DNA from: a virus
Strand: one strand, 5' to 3'
IMG/VR virus record: IMGVR_UViG_3300020195_000423
Span: 1-24,251 of that record
Length of the DNA stretch: 24,251 nt
In this document: one piece after another, positions 1 through 5,159 of the stretch
Position numbering within the stretch: position 1 is the first letter of the stretch
How the letters are laid out: the number at the start of each line of letters is the position of its first letter
The notes under the pieces: generated by a model
What the model was told of the DNA's origin: nothing
Databases searched by the model: none
The model's input: only the letters and a program-made list of their open reading frames with translations
Translations under genes and position numbers: made by a program

Positions 1-590
1 TTGCATTGGCTCCCCGTGTACACGTGCTGTCCCTTTTTGCAGATCTTCCCCATCCCAGAACTCCCTGTAGTAATCATAATAAACTTAATTAGTTAATAGA
101 TGTTATACCAGTATCTACTCTTACTCCCCACTGTACATCTCAACTCTTTAACTCTAAATTAATTCTAACAACTAGTTATTTCCGTGTCAAGTATAAAATT
201 CAACGTGTCGAATATTAAATTTACTGCGTTACACACTGAATAGGCATAATTACCCAAATCTGATTTTGAGGGTCAATAATATCAGGGACTTGGCGAGACG
301 CACGCCAGTGAATTAATTGTGTACGTATGTACTCGTTCCTTGCTTATCTATCAAATAGATATTAACATTCCCGCAAATAAATCTTTTGCTATTTTTGGCG
401 CCTAATAACGATTCTAATCGATAGTACCCCAAACCAATACCGAGGTAGCACCCCAGCCCTATACGGCCACCAGCGGCGTTATTAGGCCCACTGTGGGGCA
501 TGTTTGTTGAATATCTTACCCCCTATCGCACCACACACCCCCTGCCACCCACCTTCATTCGTTGATCCAAAAATAAATTACATTAACCTA
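1..590. other. Non-coding left region
   Basis: I see no convincing gene in this stretch. The left half is AT-rich with several TTAATT-type words; the right half has C-rich patches (about 515-550). A 10-bp perfect palindrome, CGTGTACACG, lies at 15-24, and a small hairpin (TGGCG/CGCCA, 7-base loop) near 292-308 has no T-run after it. The only longer open frame, 313-501 on the - strand (62 residues), lacks a well-placed ribosome binding site. Because the late promoter lies at its right end, the region is probably the intergenic space between early or lysis genes and the virion operon. Operators or an origin could sit here, but none can be proved from sequence alone. Confidence 0.5.
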
Positions 591-619
591 TTGACGCAGT
601 AACTTTTTTATGACATAAT
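591..619 (+). promoter_or_regulatory. Sigma70-type promoter of the late operon
   Basis: A -35 box TTGACG (591-596) is followed by exactly 17 bases and a -10 box CATAAT (614-619). Each matches five of six consensus bases. The expected transcription start, near 626, leaves a leader of about 20 bases before the GTG start at 646. All genes up to the terminator at 8230 are on the same strand with small gaps or overlaps, so this promoter could drive the whole packaging, portal and scaffold block. Confidence 0.7.
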
Positions 620-640
620 TAATTAGTATCAAGTAGGGAG
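614..640 (+). repeat. Late-leader element, copy 1
   Basis: This copy of a recurring element overlaps the -10 box and reads TTAATTAGTAT, two bases, AGTAGGGAG. It matches the capsid-leader copy (8305-8328) at 19 of 24 bases without gaps. A third, slightly shorter copy is at 17556-17577. The last part (AGTAGGGAG) also serves as the Shine-Dalgarno sequence of the gene at 646, five bases before its GTG. The earlier TTAATNAGTAT part is not explained by ribosome binding. Confidence 0.5.
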
Positions 641-645
641 TTCGC

Positions 646-972
646 GTGAAGCCGAAACAAAAATTCTTGCCGGGGTTGTCTGCCAAATGTACGAGCCGTT
701 GCGCCCGTGAGTTTGTGGACTTTGATTACGTCGACAAGTTGAGTTCGGAAGAGAAGCAGTGGCTTGATCAGTTTTCCAGAGAATATTATCAAAACGATTT
801 CTCTGCCCCTGAGTTTCATGTTGACAAAGAATCAAAGCGGGAATTGTACAGGACCAACAACGAGCGTGCCCGTGATATTTGGAACACAGGCGTGCGTGAC
901 CCGAACGAAGTGGACATCGACGTTCAAATAAGAACGCGCAAGCCCCACTTCAAGGCGGGTCGCGATGAGTAA
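646..972 (+). CDS. Small phage protein, first gene of late operon
   Basis: The product is 108 residues, charged and soluble, with no membrane segment. A central part, about residues 30-50 (SSEEKQWLDQFSREYYQNDF), resembles small proteins often found near terminase genes of tailed phages, as far as I can recall; no function is known to me. The GTG start is chosen because a Shine-Dalgarno sequence (TAGGGAG, 634-640) ends five bases before it, and there is no better ATG. The end overlaps the next gene by 8 bases (ATGAGTAA), so the two are probably translationally coupled. The many aromatic and charged residues suggest a folded protein. I would keep it as a hypothetical phage protein. Confidence 0.75.
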   Translation: MKPKQKFLPGLSAKCTSRCAREFVDFDYVDKLSSEEKQWLDQFSREYYQNDFSAPEFHVDKESKRELYRTNNERARDIWNTGVRDPNEVDIDVQIRTRKPHFKAGRDE

Positions 973-1519
973 CAAGCGAAGCGGCTACGCAGTTGATAGT
1001 GTAATTGACACCGGCGTCAATATGTCCCTGCGACGTATTTACCTCTTTGGCTCGCTGGACAACGACATGGCTGAGCGGTTTGCCGTGGCTATGGACATTC
1101 TGTCGGCAGCCGGTCCAGAACGCATAAACATTACTATGAACTGCGAGGGCGGCAGTGTGTATGACGGGCTGTCGATGGTGGACGCAATACGGGCATCCCG
1201 CTGTACTACCGATGTACTTGTTACGGGGCAGTGCCTGTCGATGGCTACAGCCGTACTGCAGGCAGCTACTTACAGACGCGCCATGCCCAACGCTACATTT
1301 ATGGTTCACGACGGATCGGACACCTATACCGGACACGCGCGTAATTTCGAGGCTTGGGCAGCAGATAGCAAACGCCTGCGCGAAATTTACTACGGACTGC
1401 TGGCAACACACAGTGAGCACAACGCCAAGTTCTGGGCACGTAGCTGCGTAGTTGACAAGATTTTTTCTGCAACCAAGGCGCTGAAACTTGGGCTAATTGA
1501 CGAGGTGGTAGATGCGTGA
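965..1519 (+). CDS. ClpP-like serine protease (S14 type)
   Basis: The 184-residue product has the ClpP/crotonase-like protease pattern. The nucleophile Ser92 lies in GQCLSMATAV, His115 in MPNATFMVHDG, and the acid is probably Asp164 in VVDKIFSATKAL, followed by the typical GLIDEVV end. NCEGGSVYDGLSMVDAI at 59-75 matches the family's INSPGG region. In tailed phages such proteases often process capsid, scaffold or portal proteins during prohead maturation, which would fit a late operon. Here, however, the gene sits before the terminase and far from scaffold and capsid genes, so its target is inferred. There is no signal peptide, so it should act in the cytoplasm. Met20 (ATG at 1022) is a possible later start. 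The gene overlaps both neighbours by 8 bases. Confidence 0.85.
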   Translation: MSNKRSGYAVDSVIDTGVNMSLRRIYLFGSLDNDMAERFAVAMDILSAAGPERINITMNCEGGSVYDGLSMVDAIRASRCTTDVLVTGQCLSMATAVLQAATYRRAMPNATFMVHDGSDTYTGHARNFEAWAADSKRLREIYYGLLATHSEHNAKFWARSCVVDKIFSATKALKLGLIDEVVDA

Positions 1520-1868
1520 AGTAGATGTAGCAAAGAATTATTTGCGCTACGTAGAAATGGGCAGACCACTGGACAACGCACCCACGGGAGCGCGACTACT
1601 GCACGCATCTGTTCCCGAAGCCTGCCGAAAAATGTTGTGGGAAGCGGTTTGGGGTGTGGCGCACAATTTGGCAGTCCCCACTATCGGCAAGTCAACGGCA
1701 CGCGGCTGGCTTCTCTCGTACCCGCAGGCGCTGGAAAAATTAGACGATGCCAACAATAAGGCAAAGAAGAAACTGACTCTGGACGAGGCCACCGACCAAG
1801 CATACCGCTCAGAATACTTATATCTATGTGGGATCTTTTACAAACACTGCAGGGAGTACTACCCGTGA
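1512..1868 (+). CDS. Hypothetical phage protein
   Basis: The product is 118 residues and I do not recognise its family. It has a hydrophobic/aromatic core (residues about 40-70, with WEAVWGVAHNLAVPTIG), a basic helical part (NNKAKKKLTLDEATDQAY) and a Cys/Tyr-rich end (LYLCGIFYKHCREYYP). No enzyme motif is visible. The ATG overlaps the protease stop (ATGCGTGA), and a GAGGTGG sequence upstream can act as ribosome binding site. The end overlaps the next gene as GTGA, so it is part of a coupled chain of small genes. It is convincing as a gene because of its packing and length, not because of homology. Confidence 0.7.
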   Translation: MREVDVAKNYLRYVEMGRPLDNAPTGARLLHASVPEACRKMLWEAVWGVAHNLAVPTIGKSTARGWLLSYPQALEKLDDANNKAKKKLTLDEATDQAYRSEYLYLCGIFYKHCREYYP

Positions 1869-2149
1869 ACAAATATAATTTAGACGCCGTGCATCGCATT
1901 GTCGGCAATATCGAAGTTCTGCTGGCGAATAACTCGTTTCCAGTAAAAGACGTGCAAGCAGTAATCGAGGCACTGCAGTGGGCGGCATCCTTCAAAACCA
2001 ACCTTCAGGAGGTAATATCCAATGTCGAAAAAGCAAGAGAACTCGCCGCAGATAGCCCTGTCGCTGAACAAAACGCCGCTGGGGTGGGTAGTGACGGAGT
2101 TTCAAATACAAAACGGCGAAATCGTAAAAGAAACCAAGTCGCAACCTGA
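1865..2149 (+). CDS. Hypothetical phage protein, overlaps next gene
   Basis: From the GTG at 1865 the product is 94 residues. This start is preferred over an ATG at 1826 because AGGGAG (1851-1856) lies 8 bases upstream and the GTG overlaps the previous stop as GTGA. Residues 1-50 look like a compact helical domain (NLDAVHRIVGNIEVLLANN, then VQAVIEALQWAASFK). The end is Ala/Gly-rich and then strongly basic (NTKRRNRKRNQ), which might bind nucleic acid. The last 128 bases are shared with the gene at 2022 in another frame. I do not recognise a function. Confidence 0.65.
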   Translation: MNKYNLDAVHRIVGNIEVLLANNSFPVKDVQAVIEALQWAASFKTNLQEVISNVEKARELAADSPVAEQNAAGVGSDGVSNTKRRNRKRNQVAT

Positions 2150-2216
2150 TCTGCGGGCTATCGCGCTGGAAAAACTCTCAAGGGACATGGCAGCAATTTT
2201 TTGGACAAACGGATAA
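2022..2216 (+). CDS. Small hypothetical protein inside overlap
   Basis: The product is 64 residues. The start is decided by a near-perfect Shine-Dalgarno sequence, AGGAGGT (2007-2013), eight bases before the ATG, the strongest in this part of the window. The sequence looks like a small alpha/beta fold (SLNKTPLGWVVTEFQIQNGE, then a helix with LRAIALEKLSRDMAAIF). Two thirds of the gene lies inside the end of the preceding gene, in a different frame. I do not recognise a family. The neighbouring small pre-terminase genes suggest an accessory role in late infection, which is only context. Confidence 0.65.
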   Translation: MSKKQENSPQIALSLNKTPLGWVVTEFQIQNGEIVKETKSQPDLRAIALEKLSRDMAAIFWTNG

Positions 2217-2229
2217 TTAGGAGATAATT

Positions 2230-2514
2230 ATGGAAAAGTTTATCAGAGCATTTGAGTTTATTCGTCTTCTCGACAAAGAAGGCAACATCAGTCTGACTAA
2301 CGTGGCGCTGGTGGTGGCGTTAGTGAAGATCGCGTTAATGCCAGCCATTGCGTTGCCCGAACTGGCCGCATTTCTCGGCACAGTCGCGGCATATCAGGTT
2401 CGTCGTGCTATCACCATGACCCCAGTAAACGCGGCAGACGAGAATGCAGCAATTGCAGACGCAGTAAAAAATCTTGAAACAAAAGTGTCGGCGCTGCAGC
2501 TCATGCGCAAATAA
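2230..2514 (+). CDS. Small two-helix membrane protein, holin-like
   Basis: The product is 94 residues. An amphipathic start (residues 1-16) is followed by two predicted membrane helices, about 22-38 and 42-57, with a short proline-containing turn between them. A charged C-terminal tail (60-94) includes a heptad-like stretch near 72-92. AGGAG at 2219-2223, six bases before the ATG, supports the start. Small two-helix proteins of this size include phage holins, but also superinfection-exclusion and other membrane proteins, and no lysis enzyme lies nearby. The membrane topology is well supported by sequence; the holin role is a guess. Confidence 0.7.
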   Translation: MEKFIRAFEFIRLLDKEGNISLTNVALVVALVKIALMPAIALPELAAFLGTVAAYQVRRAITMTPVNAADENAAIADAVKNLETKVSALQLMRK

Positions 2515-2718
2515 CCTACCCACGTGCGCGAGCAGGATTCTGTGTTCTGCTGCGCCCACTAACTCAAAACACGAGACAGTTCGGTCCTCTGCTTGCAGGT
2601 TCCACTGTGTTAGCTCGTGCAAGCGGCCAAAGGCCAAAGAAGCCAGCTCTATGCTGGAAGATCTGGGGAGACACGGGGTAGCTCCAGCGAGAATAACAAC
2701 GAAGCCCGACCACAATTT
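2515..2718 (+). ncRNA. Structured non-coding stretch before packaging genes
   Basis: About 204 bases without a convincing gene hold several hairpins. Stem 1 pairs 2526-2535 with 2547-2555 (nine pairs, one bulged G, 11-base loop). Stem 2 pairs CACGAG (2570-2575) with CTCGTG (2614-2619) and ACAGT (2576-2580) with ACTGT (2604-2608). Stem 3 is GGCC-AAA-GGCC (2625-2635). Stem 4 is CCAGC-TCTAT-GCTGG (2643-2657). Stem 5 pairs CTGGGG (2663-2668) with CTCCAG (2682-2687). Some arms have alternative partners: GCTTGCA (2591-2597) with TGCAAGC (2618-2624), and GCTGG (2653) with CCAGC (2684). No T-run follows, so it is not a plain terminator. It may be a leader RNA, a free RNA or part of a packaging site. 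Confidence 0.4.
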
Positions 2719-2934
2719 ATGCATGACAAAATAAAAAACATTCTAGAGCGCGAAATCTCTCGGCTAAATGTGACATCCACTGGCCGAGGACTGGATGAGT
2801 CTGAAGTTCGCTCACTCATCTCACTTATAAAAGCGTTTCAACAGTTCATAGGCGAGACACCCAAGGATTCCGACAAATCCTCTCCTGCCGTGTCCCCGTT
2901 AAATGAGTTATTAGATGGAATCACCAACGAGTAA
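2719..2934 (+). CDS. Possible small terminase subunit-like protein
   Basis: The product is 71 residues from the ATG at 2719. The frame stays open upstream to a GTG at 2617, but that extension is low-complexity and overlaps the hairpin region, and neither start has a clear ribosome binding site. The protein is helical and charged: one helix near residues 2-16 (DKIKNILEREISRL), a second near 26-43 (ESEVRSLISLIKAFQQF), and a Pro/Ser-rich tail. Short helical proteins of this kind directly before the large terminase are often the DNA-recognising small subunit. It is shorter than typical small subunits, so the role is inferred from position. Its last 20 bases overlap the large terminase gene. Confidence 0.5.
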   Translation: MHDKIKNILEREISRLNVTSTGRGLDESEVRSLISLIKAFQQFIGETPKDSDKSSPAVSPLNELLDGITNE

Positions 2935-3745
2935 GAAAATGGACGCCAGTATAACACTTCGCGAGCGACAAGCCGAGCTGTGGCGGCGGGGAATCCTTGC
3001 GCCGTGGAAGCTGCACTCGGTACAAAAAGAAATTTACGAACTGATTAATGCATGTGCCGCGAAGAAGTTTGTGATTAACGCAGGACGGCGAAGTGGAAAA
3101 TCGTGGCTGCTTGTACTTATGTGCATCGAGTACGCAATAAAGAACCCTGGAAGTGACATTAAATTCGCGACCCCCACAATGCGACAGACACGCAAGATTA
3201 TTAACCCACTGTTTCGTAACCTGCTGGCAAACTGCCCCAAACATCTGCGCCCGAAGTACAAAACATTCGACAGCGCGTGGGAATTTCCCAACGGATCTGT
3301 AATCACGGTAGCAGGATGTGACGGAGCTAACGCAGATGCATTGCGCGGTACTCAGGCACATTTGTCTGTAGTGGATGAGGCCGGGTTTGTTGACCCAGAA
3401 GTCCTATCATACGTGGTGCAAGACGTTCTGTTGCCTCAGTCTCTGCTTACGGGCGGCAGAATTATTCTATCCAGTACGCCCCCTGTGTCAGGTGCTCACC
3501 CATTTATGCGGTTTGTTGAGGCAGCCATTGCTGAGGGTGCCTACGTAAAGAAGACCATTTACGACAACCCCATGGTTTCCCCAGCACAGCTAGAAGAATT
3601 TAAGCGGGAAGCAGGCGGAGAAAATTCTAGTACGTGGCGGCGCGAGTACTGCTGCATCGAAGGAAATACGAAGCTAACGGTACGCACGGCGGACGGCGAA
3701 ATCAGAACCATGACTGTAAGGGAGTTAAAACGTGAATTACGCTAA
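2915..3745 (+). CDS. terL: Large terminase, ATPase half with intein N-fragment
   Basis: This 276-residue product is the N-terminal half of the phage DNA-packaging motor. Walker A is AGRRSGKS (residues 56-63), Walker B is LSVVDEAGF (150-158, Asp154-Glu155), and the coupling motif SSTP is at 186-189. Residues 1-246 are terminase and end in WRREYC. Residues 247-276 begin with Cys247-IEGNT and have the look of an intein N-fragment, ending in a stop at 3743-3745. The nuclease half is missing and is supplied by the next gene, which starts 14 bases upstream of this stop in another frame. Alone, this half would lack the nuclease. The start is uncertain: ATG 2915 overlaps the previous gene, and ATG 2939 is an alternative that would remove eight residues. 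Confidence 0.9.
   Translation: MESPTSKKMDASITLRERQAELWRRGILAPWKLHSVQKEIYELINACAAKKFVINAGRRSGKSWLLVLMCIEYAIKNPGSDIKFATPTMRQTRKIINPLFRNLLANCPKHLRPKYKTFDSAWEFPNGSVITVAGCDGANADALRGTQAHLSVVDEAGFVDPEVLSYVVQDVLLPQSLLTGGRIILSSTPPVSGAHPFMRFVEAAIAEGAYVKKTIYDNPMVSPAQLEEFKREAGGENSSTWRREYCCIEGNTKLTVRTADGEIRTMTVRELKRELR
3653..3742 (+). other. Split-intein N-fragment (30 residues)
   Basis: This segment codes for residues 247-276 of the ATPase half. It begins with the splice-site cysteine (codon 3653-3655) followed by IEGNT, then two short strands and a helix (VRELKREL). From memory, the pattern Cys-x-x-Gly-(Asp/Asn)-Thr and a length of 25-30 residues match the atypical N-fragment of the AceL-TerL split intein from an Ace Lake terminase. 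The cysteine before it (residue 246) is assigned to the terminase because joining at 246/247 restores REYC-CEFV, a usual terminase sequence at this point. Confidence 0.8.
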
Positions 3746-5144
3746 AATTTACGCCACTCTCATAGCAAGGGGTAGATGCCGTAAACTTGCAGGATACCAC
3801 GAGGTCCACCACATAATTCCTAAATGCATGGGTGGAAGTAATAGTGCTGACAATCTTGTGTCGCTTACGGCAAAAGAGCACTTTATCACACATCATCTTC
3901 TTATAAAGATGTTTCCTGATAACCGCGGACTCAAATTTGCTTTTGGGAGTATGTCTAGGTCCAACAGCAAGCAACTTAGATACACTCCTAATTCATATGA
4001 AGCAGTAAAAAAAGCAAACGCTGAGGCGCTCTCTTCATTACATAAAGGCCGTATTTGTTCTGAATTGACTAGAAGCAGAATGAGCGCAGCAGCGAAAGTT
4101 TCGGCTACCGTCAAGGAAAAAAATAAGCCTTCATTCAATTGTAAGAACTTAGAAATATTAACTCCTTCAGGATTCAGGCCGTTCGATGGGGTTGCATATA
4201 CGGGGCTAATTCCTTGCCTTGAGTTTCATTTATCAAATGGGCTTTCTGTAACAGTATCGGCCAAGCACAGATTTGATGCATCCGAAAAGAAGGCGACTGA
4301 GTACGTTATAGGCGACTGTCTTCTTACGGATTCAGGATACGCCGATATCACAGGAATTGTATCTGTAGGAAGGAAGCAGACATTCGACATCCTGGAGGTA
4401 GGCGGCGGCCATCTATTTTTCGGCAACAACATAGCACACCACAACTGTGAATTCGTCGTGGATGTCAATCGCAGCGTTGTTCCAGAAGCAACCGATGCAC
4501 ATATGGAACGCATCACATACGAAGTTGTAAAACCGCCATTTTATTTGCCAACAACTGGCATCGATCTTGGATACACAGACGGAACTGGAGCTGTGTTCGG
4601 ATACTACAACTTTAAGCTAGACAAACTTGTAATCGAAGACGAACTGTTTCTGGCTCGCACCACATCCGACAAGATTATCGCAGAGACAAAACGTATCGAA
4701 GTACTACATTGGGGCAAGGATCGCCCACCCCCACAAAGAATCGTGGACGGCCCTGCCCTAGCCATAGCCGACATGGCAGCAGTACACAAGTTTTCTTGTC
4801 GCGCCCCCGATAAAACGGATTTGGCGGCCAATATCAACCGGCTCAGGATGTTTATCAACGACGAGAGACTGATCATCAATCCTCGATGCCGCAACCTGAT
4901 ATCGCAGCTCAAGTTTGCTATTTGGAAAGATGATTCGCGCAAGACTTTTGCCAGGGACAGCGGCGGATACCACTTCGATGTACTGGCCGCGCTCATGTAT
5001 TTCTGCAAACACGTTGACATGAGTTCCAACCCGTTCCCAGCTGGATATGGATACGACCCATTCACTGATTTCGGATACCCACGAGACAATGAATCAAGCA
5101 CAACATCAATTATACGACGCATGTTTTCCTTAAACCGCCGCTAA
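3732..5144 (+). CDS. terL: HNH endonuclease - intein C-fragment - terminase nuclease half
   Basis: The 470-residue product has three parts. Residues 1 to about 137 form an HNH homing endonuclease (His26-His27, Asn41, His50) with a NUMOD3-like stretch at 104-122 (HKGRICSELTRSRMSAAAK). Residues about 138-238 are an intein C-fragment: His179 in SAKHRF, then GHLFFGNN and a final HHN ending at Asn238. Residues 239-470 are the terminase nuclease, starting with Cys239-EFVVDVN and holding likely metal-binding Asp278 (GIDLGYTD), Asp339 (IVDG) and Asp416 (HFDVLAAL). The GTG start is supported by AAGGGAG (3718-3724) seven bases upstream. Trans-splicing to the previous product would give a terminase of about 478 residues and release HNH-intein. 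A frameshift fusion is possible but less likely. Confidence 0.9.
   Translation: MNYAKIYATLIARGRCRKLAGYHEVHHIIPKCMGGSNSADNLVSLTAKEHFITHHLLIKMFPDNRGLKFAFGSMSRSNSKQLRYTPNSYEAVKKANAEALSSLHKGRICSELTRSRMSAAAKVSATVKEKNKPSFNCKNLEILTPSGFRPFDGVAYTGLIPCLEFHLSNGLSVTVSAKHRFDASEKKATEYVIGDCLLTDSGYADITGIVSVGRKQTFDILEVGGGHLFFGNNIAHHNCEFVVDVNRSVVPEATDAHMERITYEVVKPPFYLPTTGIDLGYTDGTGAVFGYYNFKLDKLVIEDELFLARTTSDKIIAETKRIEVLHWGKDRPPPQRIVDGPALAIADMAAVHKFSCRAPDKTDLAANINRLRMFINDERLIINPRCRNLISQLKFAIWKDDSRKTFARDSGGYHFDVLAALMYFCKHVDMSSNPFPAGYGYDPFTDFGYPRDNESSTTSIIRRMFSLNRR
4143..4445 (+). other. Split-intein C-fragment (about 101 residues)
   Basis: The fragment covers roughly residues 138-238 of the second gene. It starts near KNLEILTPSGFRPFDG, which resembles the start of the AceL-TerL C-fragment as I remember it. 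The block B histidine is present (His179 in SAKHRF), but the usual threonine three residues before it is valine (Val176). The C-terminal end has the expected strand (FDILEV), the GHLFFGNN loop, penultimate His237 and terminal Asn238. Cys239 follows as the +1 residue needed for transesterification. The catalytic positions therefore look intact apart from the block B change. The exact N-terminal border is approximate. Confidence 0.8.
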
Positions 5145-5159
5145 CAACGAGGCAACCAA

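Larger units (their letters stand above)
3653..4445 (+). mobile_element. Intein plus HNH homing endonuclease, split into two genes
   Basis: The whole insertion between the two terminase coding halves measures 793 bases. It holds the intein N-fragment, a stop, the overlapping start of the HNH gene, and the intein C-fragment. Removing the matching protein parts joins terminase residue 246 of the first gene to Cys239 of the second. HNH enzymes in inteins are homing endonucleases that copy the element into empty alleles, so the unit is best seen as a selfish element in the packaging gene. Its HNH part (3732-4142) is visibly more A/T-rich than the flanking terminase, as expected for an acquired segment. 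Confidence 0.75.

Noticed and set aside
16-332. Palindromes CGTGTACACG (15-24) and the near-palindrome GTACGTATGTAC (321-332 area) as repressor operators
   Set aside because: They are single, different in sequence and not placed at a recognisable promoter, so chance is a sufficient explanation.
313-501. 62-residue open frame on the - strand in the left non-coding region
   Set aside because: No ribosome binding site at a usable distance, no family that I recognise, and an isolated position. Gly/Leu-rich start may just reflect G-rich DNA on that strand.
2600-2700. tRNA-like look (GGTTCC, TTAGCTC and a CCAGC/GCTGG arm)
   Set aside because: The arm has a five-base loop instead of seven, the parts are in the wrong order, and no acceptor stem can be formed.
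2474-2734. 86-residue Cys-rich open frame across the hairpin region
   Set aside because: Composition is odd, there is no ribosome binding site, and it overlaps the end of the membrane-protein gene. The stems explain the region better.
4604-5122. 172-residue open frame on the - strand opposite the terminase nuclease half
   Set aside because: It is a shadow of a clearly coding frame with conserved nuclease residues on the + strand.
4080-5144. Internal start at Met117 of the second terminase gene, giving an intein-nuclease product without HNH
   Set aside because: An ATG exists, but only a weak AGAAG stands before it. The GTG at 3732 has a far better binding site. It cannot be fully excluded.
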